A stretch of 64,000 nucleotides of DNA, from positions 1 to 64,000 of the forward strand of contig AZLU01000178.1 of assembly GCA_002224055.1 (NCBI GenBank), written 5' to 3'. Positions 12,301 to 24,071 of the stretch are shown piece after piece. This DNA is from Pezizomycotina sp. ARF18. Lineage: Eukaryota > Ascomycota. Every line of letters starts with the position of its first letter. Position 1 is the stretch's first letter. The translations under genes and the position numbers were made by a program. The notes under the pieces were generated by a model. The model was not told the origin of the DNA. It did not search any database and saw only the letters and a program-made list of their open reading frames with translations.

Positions 12301-13190
12301 TATCGGAAGTTATCATCCTTTCGACGTGCAAAGTGCTCAGTAGTATGCGATTCATCATTTCTACTAGGATAATGCTACGTAGTAAAATTACATCAGCAAT
12401 GTAAAACTGTTAATCTAGTGCTGAGAGCATATTTTGACAATTTAATCATTTGAATACTCGTATTGAGTGTACAACCGCAACACTGCTGCTATCTTCGGTG
12501 TCGGAGTAACATTCCTCAATTTCGTGACTCTTGATGCTACGATGATAACATTCGATTATATCTCTTAAAATTAACATTGGAATTAGGTTAGTTCGGCATT
12601 CAATTCTAGATAGTCTTGCTTTTGTGGTGTCAAAGGGGGAGTAATTGTGATGTCTTTAGGGGTCCTCTAAGACTACAAATCATGTTTGGCGTAGATACAT
12701 TGTCCATAAGGAAAGTAAGTTGTACGCAAAAACTACTTCAGTGTGATGCAATAAGCGGATTCCAAATTTCAATAAAATAAAACCGTCCATAAAATAGTAT
12801 ATTTCATGAGCGACCTTCCAATTATGATCAATAATCGAGTACAGCGAATCGAAACTCAACCACCAAGTTACATTCAAGCTATTGGAGTGTGATTAATTCT
12901 CAAGTGTCCCAGTGTCGTGACTTTAACCTCCACATATTGAATAGTGAGGGAGCACTATGTGTGATATGGTGAGCGACAATGATGGAGAAGACTTGGTTGG
13001 TTGTGGTGGATGGCTAGTACTCTAGTTGATGTACCTATATAGTACCCCTAAATTTCCAAAAATTCTGTCCTGAAAGTGCTTTAGCTTTTTACGAAGTAAT
13101 AGACCTGGGTTTGAATGGCAGTTTTTGTACGTTCCGACTGACTGAGCAGGCAGTAGCATTAACAAACGAGAAATCTTTAACCATAAAATA
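9400..13190. other. gene-poor stretch with one weak coding remnant
   Basis: Mostly nothing recognisable. The exception is about 10435-10840 (+), where one frame reads 'KNGPLFLDLQRKLKKCKLDL', then 'DSDIVIGGPLFVGVLEHSND', then 'GNGNWAFWQCQLAVKGDHF', interrupted by stops. Composition looks coding but no family is recognised. A C10 run occurs near 12217. Confidence 0.35.
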
Positions 13191-13194
13191 AATA

Positions 13195-13259
13195 AAAAAA
13201 TGAAAGAAAAAAGAAAAAAAGAAAAAAAGAAAAAAGAAAAAAGAAAAAAAGAAAAAAGA

Positions 13260-13290
<31 letters not shown>

Positions 13291-13406
13291 AAGAAAAAAA
13301 GAAAAAAAGAAAAAAAGAAAAAAGAAAAAAAGAAAAAAAGAAAAAAGAAAAAAAAGAAAAAAGAAAAAAAGAAAAAGAAAAAAAGAAGAAAGAAAGAAAA
13401 AAAAAC
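13195..13406. repeat. polypurine tract, (GAAAAAA)n-like
   Basis: About 210 bp of almost pure A with single G every 5-9 bases on the plus strand. It yields spurious Lys/Glu or Phe/Leu/Ser low-complexity frames in both directions. It is a simple repeat, not a gene. Confidence 0.95.
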
Positions 13407-13409
13407 CCC

Positions 13410-14320
13410 AATTTAATGTGAAATTCAAATCTAAATTGACGATCGCGGCCTCCGTGACATGGCATCACGGGAAAGCGGTTGGCGAGTGGGCCGAGCAGAT
13501 CTGTACCTGAAGGATGGGCTTGCGGGATAACTAGGATGGTTCCCAGTTTGCGGCGGACGTGATACGGCTATTCATGCAGAATCAATTGCCGATGAAAGGG
13601 TGCTTGTATTGCAACAAGGCCCATTAATGATCAGATTGGAGAAGCCGTACCGGTACATAAGGTTTGCTCTATGGACTTCATCAAGCTTAGCCTTGTAAAT
13701 TTTTTTTTCCTTTGCTTGGCCCCTCTGTCTTTGTCTCTCGGTGGTTTCACTGATCTAGCATAGGTATTTCGAGGTTCAAAACAGGAATTGTAGTAGAAAA
13801 AATCGATTTGGTTAATTAGGCTATCTCTATTACTCTGAAAGTATGTGGCCTGCTAATGCATGAACACCACTAGCAATAAAATCGGTGCGGTGTTTAGCCT
13901 TGGAGTTCAGATTCTTGTTGGTATAGCTGTTAAACTACCTGCCGAACTTTCAGAATGCAGAATTTGTTACCTCGGCACGACGCGGTACATGTAATTCCTC
14001 TCAGTTAATGAAGGCCTTTCACCGATATATTTGCCCTACTTGGTACTCATGGTTGTTCCATGTTTTGACGATATTGCGTCAAAGTAATGCGGCAGCACAG
14101 CCTCAGCCTCGTCTTGACTCCTGCGGTTTTCCATTAAAGAGAAATAACATAAGGAAACAGTTCACATCCTTTCTTCGCTACGATCGCAAAATGCCAACTC
14201 TACTATGGCAAAAGGAGACACGAAGAGACGGCAGGGTTAGCCATGATTTCATGACAGGACGCTTTAAACCAGAAAGCAACGGTATCTTATTTTTACGATA
14301 GTTGATCAAATCTATCGCCA
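13410..14320. other. intergenic, nothing recognised
   Basis: A 97-codon plus-strand frame (14008-14301) has no recognisable motif. No other structure seen. Confidence 0.35.
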
Positions 14321-14325
14321 AAAGA

Positions 14326-16156
14326 ATGGTGGACCCCATCAGTGGAGCGGGCCTCACAGTTCTCTCCTAGCGTTTCTCGAGGTTGCTTACAAAGTCACAA
14401 GCAAACAAAGGCATTCTCACGGACCGCAGGAAAACTACCAGCAGAACTCGAGGCGGTGAAGGATTCGATGGGCATTATCGTCCGTAGCACAGAACGGCTA
14501 AACGTGCGGCTCACTACTGAGAGGGTTGGTACTTATGGTCCGATCATAAAAAACGAGCTATCCTTGATGAAGTTGTTCAACCGTTTAGGGGACCTGACCT
14601 CCGATTTCATGGGATTCCTGATAAACCTGAGACCTCGAAGAACTGTTTATCAAAAACTGTGGTGTTGGTGTGGGAGGAGAAAAAAGTTGAGAGGATTCAC
14701 AAGGATCTAGATCGCTGTATACTGTCTCTGACCGACGAGGACCATTCATCAACGAGAGACCTGTTGTAAGTACCGGTGCCGCCGAATTATGGCGTTTATA
14801 TCCGGAGTAGCTGACCTCTGAAAACAAAGACCTGGCAATAGATCTGAGAAGAGAACACACGGAGCTCCATAGGAACCCTGAAGAAAAAATGTCCGCAGGA
14901 TTCCAAACGCTATCTCAAAAAGTAGAAGGCTCTGGGGAAAGGGTGCTTACCGAACTGAAAAAAAATTCCAGACGATCAAAGCGCGCTACAGGAAACCTCG
15001 CTGGATGACTTGGTAGTGGGGCAGCAAGATACAACACAGAACTTGGAGAAGATCCAAGAGCTGGTCCTTGCAGCACGAGCAGACTTTAATGGGAAATTAC
15101 AACGTCGTTAGAAGAACTCTTTGTTAGGCAGCATGACATGGCACGATCGATCTTGCAAGGTGGATTCGAAAGTAGTAGTGACATGGCGACGCAACTAATT
15201 GCTTTGTCGGAGCAGACAGCACGCATAACAAAGCCGACTACGGATAAGAAAATATCGGATGTCCAAGCGGCTTGGATAAGCTTGAAAATGGAATTTGAGT
15301 TTAACATCGATAGTCAAATAACATCTATACATGTGAGTACACCGTCGAAATTGAGGACCTGATCCCTTCTCAGCATCATTAATCGTTAAGATTCATTAGG
15401 TAAACCGCTGCGTCAGTTGGGCATCTTCGCAATTTTTTCCTTACCTCCTCTTCTATTCTCAGGCCATTCCATCAGGCTCCCGAATTTTCGAAGCAGGGAA
15501 AGAGATCGCAGGCTTTGCTCAGGCGTTCCTAAAAGCAGTGTTAGGAGCTGAGGATGCGCATTGATCTCCTATTATTACATGGGGGTTACACTGATGCGGC
15601 TGACCACTATTATTCCGTCGACGTTGGCTATGGGGACTTTGGGGGAGACTTGGCAACCGTCTCGAGCCTCGCTTCCGAAACTACCCGGCCTCGAAAAAAA
15701 TGGTACAAGCGAGATAATTTACGCGGAGACGTACGTACTGGTCATGTCGTCTCGAATTTCGTTTGCTGGGGTTTTAACTTACCGGTTCTATTGCAATTGC
15801 AGCAGGGTCACTATTACTTCACGCGTCCGCAATGCTTCATCTACCTTGAGAAAGTGCAGAAGCCAGAAGCGACGTCCAGGAGTCTGGGTAGTTTGAAATT
15901 GCCCATGTTTAAGAGCGCTTTCGGGAAATTAGATCACGACGGAAGATTAGATTTTGCATTCCTGAATGTTAAACAGAAGGATGCTGATCTCTTGATGTCT
16001 TTAAGCGGTAGCAGGGAGACGCGAGTGCTAGGGCGGACTATCAAAGGCAGGGGCTTCACGATTTTCATTTCAGGAGGCCTTGAATTTAAGCAATTGCGGT
16101 ACCTGTCTACGATTTACGCACTGGGATATATGTCTATCATCTATCTCGATTCGTAG
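14326..16156 (+). pseudogene. STAND-N-terminal-like coiled-coil protein, interrupted
   Basis: The ATG at 14326 opens 'MVDPISGAGLTVLS', followed in other frames by 'LAFLEVAYKV' and 'FSRTAGKLPAELEAVKDSMG'. This is the usual beginning of the fungal N-terminal domain of STAND/NLR-type proteins ('MDPLS...' then a hydrophobic helix, then 'APxELxxLxxE'). A long helical region follows: 'NKDLAIDLRREHTELHRNPE', 'LQETSLDDLVVGQQDTTQNL', and 'DMARSILQGGFESSSDMATQ' with 'LIALSEQTARI'. An intron fits at 15333-15462 (GTGAGT...CTCAG), joining in phase to 'AIPSGSRIFEAGKEIAGFAQ'. The part after 15550, including a 200-codon frame to 16156, is not recognised and may be a separate gene. No NACHT/P-loop is visible. 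About five frame breaks. A role in recognition or incompatibility would be inference only. Confidence 0.5.
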
Positions 16157-16496
16157 TTGTACTACCATTTTCGTACCATGTTGCCTTGCTTGTACTGTAC
16201 GCGTGTACTTTAACTTCTTATAAATCGCGTTTGAGGTTTCGAAAGAGAATGACAATGCCATCCTCTCTAGATGTATTGTGTCACTACCACAATTTGAATT
16301 GATAAGCAAGCCGAATATTAATATAAAGACGGAGAAATTTATGCCTGGTAGGAATAAAAATATTGACAATAATAGCAATTTTGGAAGTCTGCGTTCCGTA
16401 GCGGAGAAAAAAAAATAAACTGGGACTGGCCTATATATGAGACCAGGTACTTTCGTCCTGACTTATCCAGCGCTTGTCATGACAAAGGCCGGGATC

Positions 16497-17451
16497 TTAG
16501 TCATCGGAGCTAAGAATCTCGATCGTTTCATCGCCAACCACTGAACAGTAGACGCAATCCTTCCAGCAAGTAGGACAGGCCCCAGATGATGAAGAGGGCC
16601 TATCCATATACAAACCCAGCACGTCTGATCCAAACTGCAGAACAATCCTAGTTATCTCCGTGAGAGCGTCCTGCATCTTCAATTCCCTCTCAATCCCGTA
16701 ACAATATATATGATGAGCCACGATGTCGCGAAGGCCGCGGTCGGTATCCGGAGTATTGTCGTATACCGCCTTCAAAGAGTTGTAGAATTCAAGCTGGTAG
16801 TCATCTTTCTTACTAGCTTTCTGAATTCTTTCACGGTACCTCTGCATCGCAAGTTCACCAAGGCCGTTTACGTCGTATTTGTCTGCAATACCGTACAATT
16901 CGGCGTGGATTTCAAGCGGACAAAGCAGGACCGTTCCGGTAGCTGGGACGTCTTCTGCAACAGTGTAATCGCAGCGGTAGAGGTACTCGATGAGAAGTCC
17001 GACGATATGCGGATTGTCTCTGGCAGCTCGATGGTAGCGGTTTGTCCTTCCTGGAGGTCCGTGGGAACGGCGAGTCAGCTTGATATTACCTCCCTAAGTG
17101 CTCGACGTGTGGATATCCGAAGGTACTACCTTGAAGCCGCCTTCGATCATGGCACCGAAGACGCCGCAGCGGATACCGAGGACGAGCTTATGGACTTTGA
17201 ACGTCTTGAACTGGCAATTGACGGTGAGGTCGGTATACTTCCCGGCCCTGTAAGCTCTGAAATATGTTCCAATTTCATTAGCCGGAAATACCAAAGGGCT
17301 GTCAACCGGCAAAGAGAGCAACAAAGGGGAGCAGGAAGAGCCAATACCGGGGGTTACTTACTCCCAAGACGCCTCCAGATGCAAGAGAGCGAGATCCTAC
17401 GGTTGGTCCACGCACTGCGAGAATGTGATTGGTTTGAAGGCGGTCAGACAT
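16497..17451 (-). CDS. BTB/POZ domain protein 1 (at least one frame break)
   Basis: Minus-strand gene, start ATG at 17451 ('MSDRLQTNHILAVRGPTVGS'). Intron 1 is about 17257-17361 (GTAAGT, 'GCTAATG', TTTCAG). Exon 2 is the BTB core 'AYRAGKYTDLTVNCQFKTFK' plus 'VHKLVLGIRCGVFGAMIEGG'. Intron 2 is 17051-17129, after 'GGFK', and exon 3 resumes exactly as expected with 'EGQTATIELPE'. One base is missing just after this, then 'NPHIVGLLIEYLYRCDYTVA', 'EIHAELYGIADKYDVNGLGE' and a C-terminus with a CPTC/CVYC pair run uninterrupted to the stop at 16497. BTB domains mediate dimerisation and often recruit Cul3 ligases; no kelch, MATH or zinc-finger partner is seen. First of three tandem copies. Exon 1 and exon 2 phases do not quite agree, so a second small indel is possible. 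Confidence 0.85.
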
Positions 17452-17948
17452 GATGTCGAATTAATAATTGGAGGGAATGCTGTGAAGCGTTGTTCAGGGG
17501 CACTGGTTAGTGGATGAAGAGTTTTTATGGAGAGAAATCGAGGAAATATTCTGCTGCAAGTATAAAGCAAATGTTGACGAGTGAACCGTCTAGAAGGCTC
17601 TCAAAGGGTAATAATAATGACAGCTTTGAGAGAGGAAACTTTTTTGTGGTTTTGTGACAGATTTACTGATTATCGCCGCGGATTTTTATAAAATTCTCCT
17701 ACTTGAATAAGTATTCACGCTAAATCTAAAATTGTACAAACAAGGACTTTGTCGCCCTGGACTAGTGGGTCGAATTGTCTAAAACGCAAGTTCGGTGTCA
17801 CATAGTCTCGAGAAATTTTTTTATTAGTAGCTTTAGTATTGCAGTTGGTCCATGAGCTTTTGCCGCATGAACAGGTATGAATAAGTAATTTTGAACTTAG
17901 TATCCAGTAGCCTTTAAATAACTCGTGTCGGAATATCAGAATCATAAG

Positions 17949-19025
17949 CTATAATAAACGCCTACTAGATCGGTTTTCTCCTCGATTAGCTACAGAGATA
18001 TATCGATAGTGGTTCACTTCAATAGCAATTCTGACATAGTACGCCGATGCCGTTGTCGATCCACACTGGCAGCACCTATTTGGTTGGACTTGAGGCATTG
18101 GCCTTTTGTTCCAATACAAACTCAGGACATCGGATGCGAAATCTGGAATGGCCTTCATCATCTCTCGTGATTTTTCTTTGAAGCCACCTGCCGACGCGCT
18201 TTCGAACTGCTTGCCGTGCTGAAACATGTGTGCCGCCGCAATGTCGCGTAGCCCTCTGTCCGAATCTGGGGTGGACTCATAAACAGTTTCGATTGACTCC
18301 AAATATTTGACAGCCCCTGATTTTTGTCTGCACAGTGGGCGATTTTAGCCTTGTAGCGTTCTTGCGCGAGGCTGCCAAGATTCGGAACGGAATACTTGTC
18401 GGCAACGGCGTACATCTGCGCGTGAAATTTCAGCTCGCCCATACCCTTCGCCTCTGTTTCTTCAGAGACGGCCGCGGGGTTTGAATAATCGCACTTGTAG
18501 AGGTATTCGATCATCTTGGAGATGACTACTGGGTCGTCCTCCTGTAGAGCTATAAAGGACGTTATAGCCTCCTATCGCGAAAAAGTTAAAATCAGAATTT
18601 ACCCGGCAAAGTTACCGCCCCATTAAGCTTCCACATTTGGATTATGAGCTCTCGGATGAGCCATTTCTCCAGAAGTTCCAATTTTGGCTCATGTAGTGGC
18701 ACTTAGTTACCTTGAAACCACTCTCAACCATCTTGAGGAGAACCGCGGATCCAGTACAGATGACGAGTTTATGGACCTTGAAGGTCTGGCTCGGGTCTTG
18801 ACAGATGATCGTGAGATCGCTATATTTGCCGTCCTTGTAGGCCCTGTGCAAAAACCGATGTGTGAGTGGAAGAATCATGATGTCATAGTATTCCCGACCA
18901 TCTACCCGAGCGAGTATATCCGCTACACGACCACCACCCCCGAAGAAGTGTTGAGGTATCCATACTTACTGCCAATATCCATCAAGTCGCGTCTGCGTGA
19001 GGCTGCGAGAAGTTACGATCTCCAT
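17949..19025 (-). CDS. BTB/POZ domain protein 2 (one frame break)
   Basis: Start ATG at 19025 ('MEIVTSRSLTQTRLDGYW'). Intron 1 is 18844-18969 (GTAAGT...GCACAG) and joins in phase to 'AYKDGKYSDLTIICQDPSQT', 'FKVHKLVICTGSAVLLKMVE'. Intron 2 is 18572-18710, after 'SGFK', followed in phase by 'EAITSFIALQEDDPVVISKM' and 'IEYLYKCDY'. The region 'FHAQMYAVADKYSVPNLGSL' is the BTB-associated helix pair. A single frame change occurs near 18325 in an A-rich run; the downstream frame 'KYLESIETVYESTPDSDRGL' parallels 'SLKAVYDNTPDTDRGL' of copy 1 and runs to the stop at 17949, passing a CCQC motif. Both introns sit at the same positions as in copy 1, showing tandem duplication. Apart from one indel the gene looks whole. 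Confidence 0.85.
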
Positions 19026-19319
19026 TTCTATCGAGAGTTTCTTAAGATCTGACTTTGGTGCAAGCTGACGAGAGAAATCTTAGATTTCGAAAGAAGGCTA
19101 CGGCTTTTATTGCACAGGAAAAAGAATATTTAAACCGATGTGATCGTAGGGTAACTACAGCAGATCTGTGCAAAACAAGGCTGGAGGAAACGCGGTTTCT
19201 AACCCTGGTACCTTTATTTGTCTGGAAGGATTGCTACTTTGTATTTAGGCGCCTTGCGTTCGAACATGCAAAATAAACGAAAGCAAACCGTACCTTTGGT
19301 AACTTGCTTTAATCGACAA

Positions 19320-19845
19320 TTAGTATCCCAGATCGCCTTCAGAATATCCACGTTTCGAGTAGTCGAAGTAAATCGCCTTGATGGAGGGCAAGAATTCGTC
19401 GTGAAATATCGGGGTATCCCTGTGAATCGAAGAACCCTATCGTGATAACCATCGCGAAGGTCCACAACGCCGAATTGGTATCCAAGTCTGTACATTTTCG
19501 CGTAGAAGGTAGCGGGAATATTCCGATTTCCTGCAGGCGTCGGCCGTTTGGCAAAGTATAGCCGCAGCGGTACAGATACTCGAGGAAGCTTTCAACGAAG
19601 ACTGTCTTCTCGGGGAGATCGATGGCATAACTGCCTGTGTCCTAATCCTGGCTTTAATCGTTCGATCGTATCGTATTAGGGCCCCTAGTATATTTTCGGG
19701 GCGAAAATGAGGCCTCACCCGAAACGTCTTTTTCGACATTGACTCCAAAGCAAAGCTCTTCGAGCAAACAACCGGCTTGTGACACGTTGAAACGCGGTCT
19801 TGGCAGGTAACGGTAAGGTCACTGCATTTTCCGTCTTTATAATGT
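19320..19845 (-). pseudogene. BTB/POZ domain protein 3, partial, interrupted
   Basis: After an acceptor at the same position as in the two neighbouring copies (TTTCAG, 19846-19848), the BTB start reads 'HYKDGKCSDLTVTCQDRVST' and 'HKPVVCSKSFALESM'. An intron of 84 bp (19635-19718) follows at the conserved place, and exon 3 gives 'SYAIDLPEKTVFVESFLEYL' 'YRCGY', then 'FYAKMYRLGYQFGVVDLRDG' in a shifted frame. A further shifted piece ends 'KRGYSEGDLGY' with a stop at 19320-19322. The first exon was not located. At least two breaks, more divergent than copies 1 and 2, so probably the oldest duplicate or one no longer under selection. Confidence 0.7.
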
Positions 19846-20023
19846 CTGAAAGAACTCGTTGGAAGAAATTTAGCAAGAGTGAGAAGGGCTGGCCGTAGGA
19901 GAATATAGCGAAATGGTCATACCTCCAAAAAAACCTTCAAATCAGCAATGGCCTGCTTTTGCCTGTTCTATTCTTCTCGAATGCTGACATGAAAAGATGA
20001 GGTAGATATTTTTGTCGACCAAA

Positions 20024-20110
20024 GCTATAGAGTGAATTTGGTGGCGGGGACGATGATCTTGTGGGTATTGAAAGTCGTGAGAAGGAGTATGGCGGATGAA
20101 AAATAACAGA
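20024..20110 (-). pseudogene. possible fourth BTB fragment
   Basis: A minus-strand stretch reads 'SSAILLLTTFNTHKIIVPAT' 'KFTL', which resembles the 'SDLTxxC..xTFKVHKLVIxxxS' strand-helix start of the neighbouring BTB copies. It is upstream of, and in line with, the three tandem copies. The match is short and could be chance. Confidence 0.25.
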
Positions 20111-20129
20111 CTGTCGATGAAGTTACCTA

Positions 20130-20890
20130 TGATACGATCAGGATGATGGAGAGGATAAGAGGAAAGGAAAAGGTTTTATATGAGAATTATTAGATTAACG
20201 ATTATCCGTGACGAGAATAAACATCGGCGTTCGCCGCGCCTTGCTGTTTTCAATTCGAGCTCTATACGCCTTGAAGTTATGCACTGAATGAACAACGATT
20301 ATCAATTGATCATATTGCTCTACGGCAATTAGGCTGGTCAGTTATTTCGCCTTTTGTTGGTATGTACTGGTCACTTCCGTTTAGAGATTTTAGTGCGTAA
20401 AGCAAAAAGGTGCAGGAATCGCGATGAGATAGGTTTCGGTATTGCGGCCACGGAGTCATGAAGGTCTAGTAAATAAAATTCGCTAAGCGCTACATGCAAA
20501 TAAATACGAACGTTATTATCATCATTTGGTATATCTAGGTTATCAAGAGTAATATGTTGTTTCTGCTGAGCCCGCTGCCTGAGGGTATTGTAGCTTCCCC
20601 CGCTATCAATGGTTATTATGGTGATCGACTTGACGACGGTGTGGTCATTGGTGTGGTGGCGGTATCGCGGAAGATCGGCCTCATCCGTCGTGAGCGCATG
20701 CACGGGCAGCTCATGCGCGGGCAGTTCGTACTTCGTAACATTAGAACCATGGTTCCCTTCTAGTTCGGCCCTCCACCCATGCTCGCCATCCCTCCTAACT
20801 CAGACACTGGTGCATATTGTTTGTACGTATTGCCCCCGGCTGCACTTAGCTCGGTCGGCAGTAGAGAGTTGTTGTGTAATTCCGCTTTGT
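20130..20890. other. intergenic, nothing recognised
   Basis: Short frames on both strands without motifs. Probably the shared downstream/upstream region between the BTB cluster and the anchored Cys-rich gene. Confidence 0.35.
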
Positions 20891-20892
20891 AA

Positions 20893-21640
20893 TCAGTACC
20901 TCGCGATTAAGCTCATTTCGTTCCTTCTCCGGCAGATGAACAGGAACAAGGCAGAAGACAACAGCGCCAAGGCGACCATAGCGATACCGGCTCCGAGTCC
21001 AGCCTTCGCTGCTGTACTGAGACCTCCGCTGCTACTAGCTGCGGCCGCGGTCGATTGAACGGGAGCCGCGGTCGGCAGTGGCGTCGATGTATCCGTGGAC
21101 TGCGGATAATAGACCGCGTGTACTACTCCCGCAAATGCCATTGTACTTGAAACAACTATCGACCGCTGTGATGCCGACGTTACCGATGCCGCTGGCCCCC
21201 ATACATTGATGGTAGAGTCCGATACGATCGCGCTTGCGCATATTCTGTTGAGATGTGAGTCGTATGTGTACGTTGTGTAGAACCATCCTCTATAGTGAAT
21301 CGAGTTAGCAAGTCGATATTGTTTATATGAAGGCTATTTCGTTTGACCCACTCAGAGCAACAGTCGTATAGTGTCGATACTGGATCCGCGCCCATGTAAG
21401 AATATTCGCTGACCCACTTCCAACTTGAAGGACAGGAGCCCGGCGTCTGAGCGTAGTACAGCGCAGAGCTGTTTCCTGGGGATAGCAGTCCGGTACTTTA
21501 TTGCGATCTAGCCATATTCGTCCTCCTGGGTATTTTATCATACTCGAAATCCCGCAGTCTGATAGAGCGGACCATGTTGTAGGCCATGTTTGTGTCAAAA
21601 TGGGGATATAGACGGCACAGAAGCCGAAATGGATTTGTTA
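20893..21640 (-). CDS. Cys-containing extracellular protein with C-terminal membrane anchor (one frame break)
   Basis: The minus-strand ectodomain begins '...TQTWPTTWSALSDCG', 'LDRNKVPDCYPQ', then one frame change leads to 'GNSSALYYAQTPGSCPSSWK' and 'YSYMGADPVSTLYDCCSE'. An intron with a canonical 'TTGCTAACTCG' branch follows (about 21299-21371). The last exon is open from 'GWFYTTYTYDSHLNRICASA' to the stop at 20893: a Ser/Thr/Ala-rich stalk, then 'AGLGAGIAMVALALLSSALF' as a transmembrane helix, and a basic cytosolic 'CRRRNEMSLIARY' tail. This order (Cys-rich domain with a 'GSCPSSW' turn, Ser-rich linker, single helix, basic tail) is common in ascomycete cell-surface proteins of unknown role. 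The true start is uncertain; an ATG about 21631 is one candidate. Confidence 0.65.
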
Positions 21641-21869
21641 AACTCATCTTCGACGCCTTGACTATCTAGAATCGAAGAAAAGTTTAGCGAAAGTGTTACT
21701 CCCGTGAAATCCCGTCACTGGGGGGTCGGAAGTTTTTGTAAGAAAAGGTACTGTAAAACAAAAAAAGCTGGGGAAAGAAAACAGCTATAAAAGTCATGCC
21801 AGAATGGATATTTTAAAAAATTCTGCACTCAAGGTTGCCATGCATATCAATTATAAATATTTGGTCTTT

Positions 21870-22850
21870 CGTTAGGGATTCACCATGTCACTTGCGGAGA
21901 AAAAAAGAATTCCTTGCAGATTTTTTTTTCTTGTCCTGCGTAAACGGGCAGTGCGGATTACAGGCAACGAGGGCTTTATGCAGGGTTCCCTCATGAAGAT
22001 ATAAAGATTGCGTCTCGAGACGTTGGGCTTGCTGTGGGTTTCATACGGGCAATAGCCAAGAACGGTAATGATACTCGAACTAAACGGCAAAAATAGAGCA
22101 AAATACTGAGCCTTTGTTGACGAAGAGCTGGACTTGATTTATCGGTCGGGGTCAAATTTCGCCTAATCCGGGCATTCGAGGTATCCTCACCATGTCTCTC
22201 ATTTTTACAAGTTTTCGATATAGTGGGGCGTGAGTAAATATCCTTAATGAGGCTGTTGGATGTATATTTCGAGGACATCTGCCGACGAGTTCTAACAAGA
22301 GAGCCTCGAAGCTGTTGACATCTGACCCAAACAGCCAATGAACCCTCCGTGCCTTTATTGCATCGCTCCTTCGAACCGATAGCGCCATTTGCAAGATTCA
22401 AGCTTTGCTTCACGGGAAATCTATGGATATATCGCGCCGGAGGCTCAATCGAGGTCTTTCGGGAGAACTGGTTAAGTGGATTTCGTGACGCTTTCGCCTC
22501 TCGGTAAAAGCGGTCATGGATGTGAGGCTCCCGCATCCACAATCCTATACTCGTAGATTTTCGAAATGTTGGAAAGCACAGGACAGTTGCGAAGGTAGTA
22601 AATATTGCCGATGACCAGAGCTAGAGAACCGGGAACGTAAAGCACGATGGACACCGCCGGTTTGACTCGAGGACTAGGAGTGCGGAATAAACATGTTGGT
22701 GAGTTATCGATGGCGCCGAGTCCCGATCGTTGGGATATCACATGTTCACCTGGGAAAAATTGCGATTCATCCATCCTTGACGACAACCAATACCTTACCA
22801 GGCAGGTCATAGGGCCTTATAAGGCTCGGATACGGGTGCTACTCAGAAAA
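21870..22850 (-). pseudogene. unrecognised coding-like region
   Basis: Minus-strand frames of unusual length for this base composition overlap here: 'RVKPAVSIVLYVPGSLALVI' 'GNIYYLRNCPVLSNISKIYE' (about 22670-22550) and, in other frames, a 183-codon basic stretch (21991-22542) and an 80-codon one (22152-22394). The first piece has a hydrophobic helix. I cannot assign a family or a consistent order of frames; it may be a broken gene or chance. Confidence 0.2.
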
Positions 22851-22859
22851 TAGCAACCA

Positions 22860-23480
22860 ATTATCTAAATTCTCAGTCTAGAAAATTTCTACTAAACCTA
22901 ACTTATAGAGCCATAATAAGTTATTCTTACGCTTCTCTTTTAATATTTCTATAGAATTTAGACTAGGATTTGTTACGATACCGGAAAAAATTCCTCAATA
23001 AAATAATATTTTAGAAATACTATCTTATATATAAATGGAATTTATAAAAAGATTCTAGCGATGTAATAAAAGCTATAGCCAAAGCTCTTTTGAGTAGAGA
23101 TTCTTATGTTTTAAGTTTATAAACTAAATATCGACTTTACTACTTTTTAATAAAACCTTAATACAGATTTAAGTTATTTCTCCGTAAAAAGAAAAGACGA
23201 TATATGTAATAAAACAAAGAATTAATAAGAATTCTTTTAAGTAGAATCTACCGATTAAGAAAAAAAATCTATTTCTTTCTTAATATTTTAAAAAGAATAT
23301 AAGAGTTGTCTTAAGAGATTAGAGGTATTTTTAAAAATAAGGCGGCGAATGGCCTCGTGTTTATAATAAGAGGTCTTTTATAGGTCTATTAAACTTCTCA
23401 GAAAAAAAAACATCATTTATGGAAAGGAGAATAAAATATTAGTTAAAAGAAAATAGGGTAGTACGACGTTTTAAGACATA
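22860..23480. repeat. AT-rich, RIP-like relic
   Basis: About 620 bp of strongly AT-rich, TpA-rich sequence with stops in all frames, sharply bounded by normal-composition DNA. In fungi with RIP this is the usual look of an old mutated repeat. No inverted or direct terminal repeats were found, and the element class cannot be told. Confidence 0.55.
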
Positions 23481-24071
23481 GAAATCGTATTTCTCAGTTT
23501 GGTTTTTCTCGTCTTCGCAAGATCATGCGACTAAATCTCCCTCGAGTCAGCCCACCCAACCCGAAGTCTTGACCACAATGTTTGAAGAGACTTGATTATC
23601 TATGTTACGGCTGCAATGCAATGCCACTATCGAAGCTACTTCATGCGCGGCTGAAGGCTTTCGCCACTCTTCCGCAGACCTATTAAGCCATGCACTTGCA
23701 AAATTGTATATATATTTTCCTCCGCGGAGATCGCGCGGGATTTGCCGAAGGCTCGCGGTCTCAGTCTGCAGGCGTATGCATAGACAATCAAGGCTACAAT
23801 AAAGATAATAAAGGAGAAAGAAGGGAAAAAGAGAAAGGGCGATAGCTCAAGTACGCCACACTAACCCCACGAAACTGGTGCAGACGATTGAGTCAGGATG
23901 TGGTGCGGTGGAACAATAGTGGTATGATGCAGTACAGTCGCAATATATAGATGGATGGTTCCGGGAATTCCAGGGAAGAGGTACCAGGAATTCCAGGTAA
24001 GTTGCAATAAGAACCGGCCGATTTCAATTGAAATCATCCGTATATGAGTTTCTTTCTCTGTAACAACCAAC

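Noticed and set aside
13022-13468. Long Phe/Ser/Leu-rich and Lys/Glu-rich open frames over the polypurine tract
   Set aside because: They are translations of a simple repeat; all frames are open because the tract lacks stops.
22860-23480. A second transposon with terminal repeats
   Set aside because: AT-rich and RIP-like, but no inverted or direct terminal repeats and no protein remnant that could be assigned.
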